From positions 1 through 6,943 of the forward strand of contig JAUXNR010000529.1 in the NCBI GenBank assembly GCA_030682755.1: 6,943 nt of DNA. Reading direction: 5' to 3'. Positions 1 to 6,544 of this stretch are shown here, piece by piece. The notes under the pieces were generated by a model. The model was not told the origin of the DNA. It did no database searches and saw only the letters and a program-made list of their open reading frames with translations. Position 1 is the stretch's first letter. The number at the start of each line of letters is the position of its first letter. The stretch comes from Flavobacterium sp. GTDB taxonomy: Bacteria > Bacteroidota > Bacteroidia > Flavobacteriales > Flavobacteriaceae. The position numbers and the translations under genes are program-made.

Positions 1-401
1 TCGAATTTTTTGATTCCGAAAACCTCTTCTGGCACTTCGATAATCATATCATTTTTTACCTTTACTTGACATCCTAGACGCCAACCTTGAGCAATTTCTT
101 TTCTCGTAAAATGCGGTTCTTCAGTTGGCAGAATTGATCCACCTCCATTAGTTACAATACATTTACACTGGATGCATGTCCCACCTCCACCACAAGCTGA
201 TGGAAGGAAAATTTTGCTGTTTCCTAATGTAGAAAGTAACGTATTACCGGATTCTACTTCAATTTCACTTTCTCCGTTAATTTTTATTTTTACCGGCCCT
301 GATGGTAATAATTTTGCTTTAGCTCCTAATAACATTGCTACCAAAAGGAAAACGATGATTAGGAAAACTATTATGCTGGCTAAGATTACTGGTGTATTCA
401 T
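1..401 (-). CDS. nqrF: Na+-translocating NADH:quinone reductase subunit F, N-terminal part (cut by window edge)
   Basis: NqrF is the NADH-oxidising entry subunit of Na+-NQR: FAD takes a hydride from NADH and passes electrons to a [2Fe-2S] centre. My translation from the ATG at 401 gives 133 residues before the left edge, about a third of the usual length of just over 400. Residues 5-27 form one hydrophobic anchor helix. Residues 36 to about 127 are a plant-type ferredoxin domain with cluster ligands Cys70, Cys76, Cys79 and Cys111 in ACGGGGTCIQCKC and RLGCQV. As I recall, these numbers equal those of Vibrio cholerae NqrF. The FAD and NADH domains lie outside the window. The canonical CGQC is CIQC here, with an extra Cys81. 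The start lies 18 bases after the nqrE stop, with a weak AAGAGATA in front. It is the last nqr gene in view. The anchor plus ferredoxin domain excludes an Rnf complex. Confidence 0.96.
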   Translation of the reverse strand, partial: MNTPVILASIIVFLIIVFLLVAMLLGAKAKLLPSGPVKIKINGESEIEVESGNTLLSTLGNSKIFLPSACGGGGTCIQCKCIVTNGGGSILPTEEPHFTRKEIAQGWRLGCQVKVKNDMIIEVPEEVFGIKKF

Positions 402-419
402 TATCTCTTATCTTAATAA

Positions 420-1037
420 TTATATTTTAATTCCCATAAAACTCATAAAACCTAACGCCATCAATCCTGTAATGAGGAAAGTGATTCCCAAACCACGAAG
501 TGGTGCCGGAACATGTGAGTAAGCAATTTTTTCGCGAATAGCTGCAATAGCTAAAATCGCTAAAAACCATCCGATTCCTGAACCAAAACCGTAGGTTACT
601 GCTTCTGTTACGCCACCAAAGTCTTTTTGTTGCATAAATAAAGATCCTCCTAAAATTGCACAGTTTACTGCAATTAACGGAAGAAAAATACCTAAAGCTC
701 CATAAAGTGCAGGTGCAAATTTCTCCACAACCATCTCTACTAATTGTACCATTGAAGCAATTACGGCGATAAACATGATGAAACTTAAAAAACTTAAATC
801 AATATCAGCATATTCTGCACCTAACCAAGACAATGCTCCTTGTTTTAGTAAATAATTATCTAATAAGAAGTTGATTGGAACTGTAATCGTTAATACAAAG
901 ATTACTGCTATCCCTAAACCAACTGCTGTTTTTACTGTTTTTGAAACCGCCAAATAGGAACACATTCCTAAGAAGTAGGCGAAAATCATATTTTCTATGA
1001 AAATACTTTTTACAAATAAACTTGCTAATTCTTGCAT
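420..1037 (-). CDS. nqrE: Na+-translocating NADH:quinone reductase subunit E
   Basis: NqrE is an integral membrane subunit that pairs with its paralogue NqrD, and the two together hold an iron-sulfur centre in the middle of the membrane. The 205-residue product is a little longer than the 198 I recall for Vibrio. It has about six membrane helices, including residues 12-30, 39-58, 82-104 and 176-204. Two half-motifs show the metal ligands: [11 protein letters not shown] with Cys26 and [11 protein letters not shown] with Cys126. Also typical of the family are the segment GFGSGIGW and the C-terminal [19 protein letters not shown]. Compared with Vibrio from memory, about six residues are inserted in the loop around 68-80 ([14 protein letters not shown]), which explains Cys126 against Cys120. 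It starts 29 bases after nqrD, the widest gap in the operon. RnfA is homologous, but the nqr context settles the name. Confidence 0.97.
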   Translation of the reverse strand: MQELASLFVKSIFIENMIFAYFLGMCSYLAVSKTVKTAVGLGIAVIFVLTITVPINFLLDNYLLKQGALSWLGAEYADIDLSFLSFIMFIAVIASMVQLVEMVVEKFAPALYGALGIFLPLIAVNCAILGGSLFMQQKDFGGVTEAVTYGFGSGIGWFLAILAIAAIREKIAYSHVPAPLRGLGITFLITGLMALGFMSFMGIKI

Positions 1038-1066
1038 GTTATAATAGTTTAATAGCTAAGCTATGA

Positions 1067-1714
1067 TTAGTGTTTTTCGATTAATTTACGGTTTTTTGAA
1101 CGTTGAATCCAGATGATGATTCCAACTACAATAAGTGCCATTGGTGATAATAACATCAAACCGTTATTTTCATAACCCATATCATAAAATGATTGAGGAA
1201 CTACTTGAAATCCGAATAACTTTCCTGAACCTAATAATTCTCTAAAGAATGCTACAGCAATTAATATCCAAGCATATCCAAAAGCATTTCCGATTCCATC
1301 TAAGAATGATCTCCAAACGCCGTTACCCAATGCAAACGCTTCTAAACGTCCCATTACGATACAGTTGGTGATAATTAATCCAACAAAAACTGATAATTCT
1401 TTACTCACATCATAAGCATACGCTTTTAATACTTGGTCAACGATAATTACCAATGATGCTACAATTACCAATTGAACAATAATACGAATACGGTTTGGAA
1501 TTGAATTTCTTAACACCGAAATAATCATATTACTAAATGCCATTACAAACATTACGGCGATAGACATTACAATTGCTGGTTTTAACTGAACCGTAATTGC
1601 CAATGCCGAGCAAATTCCTAGAACTTGAACCGTAATTGGGTTATTATCATTTAATGGGTCTGATAAAAGCCCTCTATTTCTTTTAGAAAATAAACTTTCT
1701 TTCTCTTCAGCCAT
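1067..1714 (-). CDS. nqrD: Na+-translocating NADH:quinone reductase subunit D
   Basis: NqrD is the membrane partner of NqrE, inserted in the opposite orientation. It contributes two cysteines to the intramembrane iron-sulfur centre that carries electrons from the NqrF cluster towards the NqrC FMN. The product has 215 residues, close to the family norm of about 210. A polar N-terminus of about 25 residues ([20 protein letters not shown]) is followed by about six hydrophobic helices. The ligand segments are [10 protein letters not shown] with Cys35 and [15 protein letters not shown] with Cys118. Both are shifted by six from the Cys29/Cys112 I recall for V. cholerae, in line with a longer N-terminus. 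The motif [14 protein letters not shown] at 69-82 is also family-typical. The ATG follows the nqrC stop by only 4 bases, which suggests translational coupling. Homology to RnfE is expected. Confidence 0.97.
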   Translation of the reverse strand: MAEEKESLFSKRNRGLLSDPLNDNNPITVQVLGICSALAITVQLKPAIVMSIAVMFVMAFSNMIISVLRNSIPNRIRIIVQLVIVASLVIIVDQVLKAYAYDVSKELSVFVGLIITNCIVMGRLEAFALGNGVWRSFLDGIGNAFGYAWILIAVAFFRELLGSGKLFGFQVVPQSFYDMGYENNGLMLLSPMALIVVGIIIWIQRSKNRKLIEKH

Positions 1715-1718
1715 GATC

Positions 1719-2447
1719 TTAATTATTAGAGGCTAATTTGCCTTTTTGATTATCAATATATTGTTTGTAATGTGCTAAACGTTCTTTGATCATATCAGTA
1801 ACTCCGTCTCCTGTAATGGTTGCACCCGAAATGGCATCTACTTTATTATCGTCTTTGTTTACTTTGTCATTATTCCCTTTTGCAACAGCAACACCAACTA
1901 AATTTCCATCTTTATCAAAGATTTTTTCATCTTTAAAATAATCTAAAAACCATTGTTGTTTGATTTCTGCTCCCAAACCAGGTGTTTCACCTTTGTGGTC
2001 AAAAGAAACTCCGGCAATTGTGTTAAAGTCATCGTTCAAAGCAATATAACCCCAAATTGCATCCCAAAGTCCTGCTCCACGAAGTGGAATAATATAGAAC
2101 TTACTTCCATCTTTTTCAGCAACATATAAAGGGAAACGTTGTTCTTCAGGTTTCTTTTTTAATTCTGCTTTCAAATCAATGTTAAAAGCGGTAACCGTTT
2201 CATCTGTAGAACCGTCAACTTTTAAAGCCAATTGCTCTTTAATGTACTCATCAAATTTTCCTTGTGCTTCTTCTCTCGTTACATCCGTTACACCAATGGT
2301 AGAAAGAATGTTTTGCATTTTTTCGTTTTTAACGTTGATGTCTTGCATTGGTTTTAATGATGTAGCTGCAAAAGCCAATAATGCTCCTACTACTACAACC
2401 ATAATTCCGGCAAATAAAAACGTATATCCGTTACTATTTCTATCCAT
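1719..2447 (-). CDS. nqrC: Na+-translocating NADH:quinone reductase subunit C, covalent FMN carrier
   Basis: NqrC carries one of the two FMNs that are covalently bound through a threonine phosphoester, an attachment made by ApbE in characterised systems. Its soluble domain is periplasmic. The product has 242 residues (about 257 in V. cholerae). One anchor helix spans about residues 9-29. The FMN-binding fold follows, with [13 protein letters not shown] at 122-134, the [12 protein letters not shown] segment at 151-162, and the flavinylation motif DAISGAT at 204-210, making Thr210 the predicted FMN attachment site. The [15 protein letters not shown] pair is shared with RnfG, but the single-operon context with nqrA, nqrB and nqrF makes this NqrC. 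It starts 2 bases after the nqrB stop and ends 4 bases before nqrD. No apbE gene is visible in the window, so the enzyme must be encoded elsewhere. Confidence 0.97.
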   Translation of the reverse strand: MDRNSNGYTFLFAGIMVVVVGALLAFAATSLKPMQDINVKNEKMQNILSTIGVTDVTREEAQGKFDEYIKEQLALKVDGSTDETVTAFNIDLKAELKKKPEEQRFPLYVAEKDGSKFYIIPLRGAGLWDAIWGYIALNDDFNTIAGVSFDHKGETPGLGAEIKQQWFLDYFKDEKIFDKDGNLVGVAVAKGNNDKVNKDDNKVDAISGATITGDGVTDMIKERLAHYKQYIDNQKGKLASNN

Positions 2448-2449
2448 GA

Positions 2450-3601
2450 TTACGCTGTTTTTAATTGTTTAGCAACTCTTTTCTTTCTTCTCTTGATGTT
2501 ACCTTCAACCACATAATGGTCAATGGTTGGAGCAAATACATTCAATAATAATATCGCTAACATCACTCCTTCCGGATAAGCAGGATTGAATACTCTAATT
2601 AAAATACTAAAGAATCCAATTAAAAATCCGTAAATCCATTTTCCTTTATTTGTTTGTGCAGCAGAAACCGGATCGGTTGCCATAAAAACAATACCGAAAG
2701 CCAATCCTCCTACTAATAAATGTAACATTCCAAAATCCATCAAAGTATTGGCTCCCCATAATTCGAATAAGAAAGCCATTACTGCAGCTCCTAAGAATCC
2801 GCTGACAATAATTCTCCAACTTCCCACTCCGGTGATGACTAAAATAGCGGCACCTACCAGAATCCAAAGTACAGATGTTTCTGAAATAGATCCTGGAATT
2901 GTTCCTGCGAACATACTCCACATATCATAACCTGCGTCTTGACCGGCAGCTAATTTTCCTAAGATAGTTTCTCCTGAAATAGCATCTGTGGTAGAAGCAT
3001 CTGAAACCCAAATTTTATCTCCAGACATATACGTCGGATAAGCAAAGAAGGCAAATGCTCTCGCTGTTAAAGCCGGATTCAAAATATTCATCCCGGTTCC
3101 TCCAAAGGCTTCTTTACCAATAATTACGGCAAAAATCACAGATAAAGCCAACATCCATAAAGGTAAATCAATTGGCATAATCATCGGGATTAATAATCCG
3201 GTAACCAAATATCCTTCGTTTACTTCGTGACCTCTTACGATGGCAAAGTAGAATTCAATACCTAATCCAACTCCGTAAGAAACGGCAATCATTGGCAATA
3301 CTTTCCAAGCTCCATGAATTAAAGCATCCATAAATGGAACTACTTCTTGAATTTGCGACAAACTTTGGTAACCTGCATTCCAAGTTCCAAAAATCAACGC
3401 AGGAACTAAAGCCAAAACCACGGTAATCATGGTACGCTTTAAATCTACTGCATCTCTTATATGAGCTCCGTGTTTGGTTGTATGATTTGGAACGTATAAA
3501 AACGTGTCCAAAGCATTCACCGCCGGTGCAAACTTTTCCAATTTTTCACCTTTTCCGAAAGGCTTTTTTATTTGGTCTATTTTATCTCTTAAAAACTTCA
3601 T
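2450..3601 (-). CDS. nqrB: Na+-translocating NADH:quinone reductase subunit B, quinone-site membrane subunit
   Basis: NqrB is the largest membrane subunit. It holds a covalent FMN and riboflavin, contributes to quinone reduction and is thought to form the Na+ path. The product has 383 residues, shorter than the 415 I recall for V. cholerae, mainly through missing residues around 85-105. About ten helices follow a cytoplasmic N-terminus. Conserved blocks are HIRDAVDLKRTM (47-58), HEVNEG (125-130), GGTGMNILNPALTARAFAFF (167-186), PGSISETS (236-243), MATDPVSAAQTNKGKW (307-322) and NPAYPEGVMLAILLLN (339-354). The FMN site is DAISGET at 206-212 with Thr212, where the usual alanine before the threonine is glutamate. 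Leu113 appears to replace the glycine linked to korormicin resistance in vibrios. The basic tail after NIKRR is longer than usual. It lies 10 bases after nqrA and 2 bases before nqrC. RnfD is a homologue but is excluded by context. Confidence 0.97.
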   Translation of the reverse strand: MKFLRDKIDQIKKPFGKGEKLEKFAPAVNALDTFLYVPNHTTKHGAHIRDAVDLKRTMITVVLALVPALIFGTWNAGYQSLSQIQEVVPFMDALIHGAWKVLPMIAVSYGVGLGIEFYFAIVRGHEVNEGYLVTGLLIPMIMPIDLPLWMLALSVIFAVIIGKEAFGGTGMNILNPALTARAFAFFAYPTYMSGDKIWVSDASTTDAISGETILGKLAAGQDAGYDMWSMFAGTIPGSISETSVLWILVGAAILVITGVGSWRIIVSGFLGAAVMAFLFELWGANTLMDFGMLHLLVGGLAFGIVFMATDPVSAAQTNKGKWIYGFLIGFFSILIRVFNPAYPEGVMLAILLLNVFAPTIDHYVVEGNIKRRKKRVAKQLKTA

Positions 3602-3611
3602 AGCTATTTAT

Positions 3612-4961
3612 TTAACCTACTTCGTTAATCATTAAATCCAAGGCTTCTCTTATGATTACTTGTGCTTCTAATTTAGAAGTATTTGTATAATCAATCAATG
3701 CAAAATCTTCAGGAGCTACTTCGTAAATTCCTAAATTTTCCATTTTTTCAATGTCATTTGCTAAACATGCTTTTAACAATTGCATTGGATAAATATCTAA
3801 TGGCATCACTTTTTCCATTTCTCCGGTAACTACCAAAGCACGCTCTTCTCCATTCAAATTGGTATCAGCTACATATTTTTTACCCGGCATTAACCATGAT
3901 AAAGCTGTACGCTGCATGCTGTGTTTGTTTGCTCCCGCAAATGGCAACCAACCAAACATTCTGTATTGATTTCCTTCAGGGATAACCGTTACAGTGTTTG
4001 AATAATAACCTAAATTACCATCAACAGCAACTTTGTCACCTGTAAAAACGTCACCGGAAATAATTCTAACATTGTCTGATTTTAATTTTCCGGAAACAAT
4101 TTCTTTCATCTGAGCTCCAATTTTCACAGTATAATATTGTGGATTAGAAACTTCAGAACCCGTCAAGGCAATTACTTTAGTGGCCTCAAATTTTCCGGTT
4201 AAGAATAAATCTCCGATAATAGCAACATCTTGTGGAGCTACAATCCAAACTCGTTCTCCCGAATTAATTGGGTCAATTTTTGCAATTTGAACACCTACGT
4301 TTCCTGAAGGATGCGGTCCAAAAACCTTGTGCAATTCTACTCCTGAAACCGTACTGAAAATTGAATTCACTTTACCGTTTACAGAAAGATGAACTTTTCC
4401 GGCAGTTAATTTTGCCAATGCATCTACTCCGGCTTGAAAAGAAACCAATTTGTCTTTTAAAGCTACTTCAACATCTGCAGATATTGGAGCAGAATTATAA
4501 GCAGAAATAAAAATTGCTTTTGGAGTATCAGACGAGTTTGCCACAACATCATACGGACGCTGCTTGATAAAAGGCCAACAACCTGAAGCAAGCAAATGTG
4601 CTTTAACCTCATCTGTTGACATTTCCTTTGGATTTTTCTTTCCGTGCTCTAAATAAGAATCTTGAGCATCAGCTTGAATTCTAATTTCCAAAATAACTCG
4701 CTTGTCTCCACGTTTGATCTCTACAATTTTTCCACTTACAGGCGAAACAAACTTAACTGCTTCGTCATCTTTGGAATAAAAAATAGCTTCTCCTGCTTTA
4801 ACTTCGGCTCCTTCTTTAAGCACCAATTTAGGTGTAACTTTATGAAAGTCAGAAGGTTTAATAGAATAAACTTGTGAGCGAGAAACTGCAGCAACCGTTG
4901 ATTGTGCTTCTCCAACTAATTTCAAGTCTAATCCTTTCTTGATTCGAATGTCTTTAGACAT
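3612..4961 (-). CDS. nqrA: Na+-translocating NADH:quinone reductase subunit A
   Basis: NqrA is the soluble cytoplasmic subunit that caps NqrB and has been implicated in quinone binding. At 449 residues it matches the family (446 in V. cholerae, from memory). The N-terminus MSKDIRIKKGLDLKLVG is the standard NqrA opening. A barrel-sandwich (RnfC-like) segment follows, with FVSPVSGKIVEIKRGDKR at 71-88. Further family blocks are VFGPHPSGNVGVQ at 213-225, DLFLTGKF at 251-258, VRIISGDVFTG at 298-308 and EKVMPLDIYPMQLL at 383-396. The C-terminal KLEAQVIIREALDLM is preceded by YTNTSK where Vibrio has FVCPGK, so a cysteine near the end is absent. It is the first gene of the operon, preceded by a 319-base divergent region with a candidate -7 box about 50 bases upstream. 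No strong Shine-Dalgarno sequence is visible, as is usual in Bacteroidota. Its presence separates NQR from Rnf complexes. Confidence 0.97.
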   Translation of the reverse strand: MSKDIRIKKGLDLKLVGEAQSTVAAVSRSQVYSIKPSDFHKVTPKLVLKEGAEVKAGEAIFYSKDDEAVKFVSPVSGKIVEIKRGDKRVILEIRIQADAQDSYLEHGKKNPKEMSTDEVKAHLLASGCWPFIKQRPYDVVANSSDTPKAIFISAYNSAPISADVEVALKDKLVSFQAGVDALAKLTAGKVHLSVNGKVNSIFSTVSGVELHKVFGPHPSGNVGVQIAKIDPINSGERVWIVAPQDVAIIGDLFLTGKFEATKVIALTGSEVSNPQYYTVKIGAQMKEIVSGKLKSDNVRIISGDVFTGDKVAVDGNLGYYSNTVTVIPEGNQYRMFGWLPFAGANKHSMQRTALSWLMPGKKYVADTNLNGEERALVVTGEMEKVMPLDIYPMQLLKACLANDIEKMENLGIYEVAPEDFALIDYTNTSKLEAQVIIREALDLMINEVG

Positions 4962-5011
4962 ATGTTTTGAAGATATGATTAGTAAATATTTTTACATAAT
5001 TTTAAACGGTG

Positions 5012-5019
5012 CAAATTTA
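5012..5019 (-). promoter_or_regulatory. Candidate -7 promoter box of the nqr operon
   Basis: Read on the minus strand this is TAAATTTG, a full match to the Bacteroidota -7 consensus TAnnTTTG. It ends about 50 bases upstream of the nqrA ATG, which would give a short leader. The weakness is the -33 element: the nearest upstream TTTG lies only 12 bases from the box, where 17-23 is normal, and no TTG occurs at the right distance. In DNA this AT-rich, chance matches are plausible. Confidence 0.45.
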
Positions 5020-5127
5020 AAAATTAAAATACAAATGCCCTATATGAATTAACAAATGTCTAAACGATTTTCATTTATTTATATTAATTCTAAATAAAGC
5101 TTGTTGCATAAAATAAGTTGTTCGGAT

Positions 5128-5162
5128 TCAAATAAGTGATAATTTATTTGATTCAATTGAAT
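5128..5162. repeat. Two adjacent short AT-rich dyads in the divergent region
   Basis: TCAAATAA at 5128-5135 pairs with TTATTTGA at 5144-5151 across an 8-base spacer. Directly after it, ATTCAATTGAAT at 5151-5162 is a perfect 12-base palindrome. GATTCAA also recurs directly at 5125-5131 and 5150-5156. The cluster lies about 60 bases upstream of the candidate rightward promoter and could be a regulator site. The stems are too weak and AT-rich for a terminator, and such dyads arise by chance in sequence of this composition. Confidence 0.3.
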
Positions 5163-5222
5163 TTGAAATTTTTATTAAATTACACAAAGTGGGGTTTGTA
5201 TAATTAATTCACATTTTTAAAG

Positions 5223-5257
5223 TTTTGTAAGGTTCTAATTGATATTTAGTATATTTA
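5223..5257 (+). promoter_or_regulatory. Candidate -33/-7 promoter of the Plug-family gene
   Basis: TTTTG at 5223-5227 is followed, after 22 bases, by TATATTTA at 5250-5257. This fits the Bacteroidota pattern TTG, 17-23 bases, TAnnTTTG, except that the last base is A rather than G. Transcription would begin around 5262-5266, just ahead of the ATG at 5281 and downstream of the in-frame TTG at 5239, so it also bears on the start choice. This is inference from pattern only. Confidence 0.4.
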
Positions 5258-5280
5258 CCTATTCATTTCAAAAAAGAAAT

Positions 5281-6537
5281 ATGACACGATTAATTTTAAG
5301 CATTTTATTATTTAGCGTTTTCAGTTCCATTAAAGCTCAAGAAATGAGTGAAGTCCATCCGGCTTATAACATTAAAAGCATTGCTTTTGTTCAAGGAGGA
5401 CAAAGTGTGGTTCCCATTTTCAGACTTGGAGACAGTTTCAGATTAATTTTTGATGATTTATATGGAGATGAAGCCAACTATTATTATACCATTACACATT
5501 GTGATTACGATTGGAAAAAATCACAACTCAACTTAAACGAATACATCTCCGGATTGGACAATCAAAGAATTATTGATTATGAAAATTCATTTAACACCTT
5601 GCAACTGTATTCTCATTATCGATTGTCTTTTCCAAACCAATTTACTCGCGGCTTTCTTGTAAGTGGAAATTACATAATAAAAATATTGAACAACAATCAA
5701 GAAGTGGTTTTTTCAAGAAAGTTTATTTTATATGAAGAAATTGTTTCTGTTCCAACTCAAGTCAAAAACCCAAGAGATGTAAAATTCATTGCACAAAAAC
5801 ATAATTTGGAGTTCACAATCAAACCAAACAGTCTTTTGCTGCAAGATCCGGTTAAAAATGTAAAAGTCATGTTGCTCCAAAATGGAATTTTCAACACCGC
5901 GATAACCAACATTAAACCCATGTTTACCCTTGGCACAGATTTAGTTTACAGGTATGACAAAGAAACTCAGTTTTGGGCCGGTAACGAATTTTTAGCTTTT
6001 GACAATAAAGATATTCGGGTTGCTCTAAATGGTGTTAGACGAATTGATTCCCAAGGCGGAATTTACAATACTTACTTATACACAAATCCTGCAAGAGCAA
6101 ATGTACCTTATACTTTTTTCCCAGATGCAAACGGATTATTTCTGCCTAGAAATATAAACGCCACAACAAATGATGCCGTTGAAGCTGATTACAGTTGGAT
6201 TTTTTTCAGCTTAAGTGCTCCTTCCTATTTTGGCAAAAAAGACATTTACATCACGGGAATGTTTAACAACTATGCCTTGATTCCTGAGTTTAAAATGGAA
6301 TATAACAAAACAAGTGGTTTATATGAAAAAGCAATCATTTTAAAACAAGGTTTCACAAACTACCAATTTACTTTAGCTGATTCAAATGGTAAAGTTGATT
6401 TTGAAAATGCTATTGATGGTAATTTTTTTCAAACTGAAAACAACTATGATGTATTGGTATATTACAGAGCTAACAATGACCGATATGACAGAGTCATCGG
6501 AAGAGGAAACGCTAGCTCCATAAACATTATAAAGTAA
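5281..6537 (+). CDS. Type IX secretion system Plug-family (DUF5103) protein, exported
   Basis: In Flavobacterium johnsoniae, a protein of this family (the Plug) sits at the periplasmic mouth of the SprA translocon and closes the channel when no PorV is bound. The 418 residues from the ATG match the family length. The start MTRLILSILLFSVFSSIKAQ is a clear signal peptide with likely cleavage after Ala19, before Gln20. Residues from about 30 to 150 form the first Plug domain, with HPAYNIKSIAFVQGGQSVVP and YYYTITHCDYDWKKSQLNLN. The last hundred or so contain an immunoglobulin- or CBM48-like strand set (DIYITGMFNNY, YEKAIILKQGFTNYQFTLAD). A longer reading from the TTG at 5239 adds 14 residues that bury the signal peptide, so I prefer the ATG, preceded by AAAAAAGAAAT. 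The next gene starts 7 bases downstream. Family membership is my recognition of the sequence, not a search result. Confidence 0.85.
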   Translation: MTRLILSILLFSVFSSIKAQEMSEVHPAYNIKSIAFVQGGQSVVPIFRLGDSFRLIFDDLYGDEANYYYTITHCDYDWKKSQLNLNEYISGLDNQRIIDYENSFNTLQLYSHYRLSFPNQFTRGFLVSGNYIIKILNNNQEVVFSRKFILYEEIVSVPTQVKNPRDVKFIAQKHNLEFTIKPNSLLLQDPVKNVKVMLLQNGIFNTAITNIKPMFTLGTDLVYRYDKETQFWAGNEFLAFDNKDIRVALNGVRRIDSQGGIYNTYLYTNPARANVPYTFFPDANGLFLPRNINATTNDAVEADYSWIFFSLSAPSYFGKKDIYITGMFNNYALIPEFKMEYNKTSGLYEKAIILKQGFTNYQFTLADSNGKVDFENAIDGNFFQTENNYDVLVYYRANNDRYDRVIGRGNASSINIIK

Positions 6538-6544
6538 TTTTTAT

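Larger units (their letters stand above)
4962..5280. other. Divergent intergenic region between nqrA and the Plug-family gene
   Basis: This 319-base stretch separates two divergently transcribed units and should hold both promoters. It is strongly AT-rich, and I see no coding sequence, tRNA or known riboswitch in it. On the minus strand there is a good -7 box for nqr at 5012-5019. On the plus strand there is a -33/-7 pair at 5223-5257. Between them, at 5128-5162, lie two short AT-rich dyads. The stretch 5041-5127 shows nothing that I can name. Confidence 0.7.

Noticed and set aside
172..522. Open frame of 116 codons on the plus strand, opposite nqrF and nqrE
   Set aside because: It lies antisense to two clearly conserved genes, has no recognisable motif, and its composition is that of a complementary-strand shadow.
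2179..2472. Plus-strand open frame of 97 codons antisense to nqrC
   Set aside because: It is fully opposite the well-conserved nqrC anchor and domain. Its hydrophobic stretch is the reflection of the NqrC membrane helix.
2646..2930. Short open frames on both strands inside nqrB
   Set aside because: They are out of frame with or antisense to the conserved NqrB blocks and contain no family motif or plausible ribosome-binding site.
4662..4877. Plus-strand open frame of 71 codons antisense to nqrA
   Set aside because: It lies opposite the conserved barrel segment of NqrA, and no motif was recognised.
1..4961. Rnf complex rather than Na+-NQR
   Set aside because: Four subunits are homologous in the two systems, but NqrA with its IKKGLDL opening and NqrF with an anchor plus ferredoxin domain are specific to NQR, and RnfB/RnfC-type ferredoxin cysteine repeats are absent.
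5034..5037. Minus-strand TTTG as the -33 element of the nqr promoter
   Set aside because: It is only 12 bases from the TAAATTTG box, too close for the usual 17-23 base spacing.
5128..5162. Intrinsic terminator in the divergent region
   Set aside because: The stems are almost wholly A and T, there is no U-tract at a suitable place, and no gene ends here on either strand.
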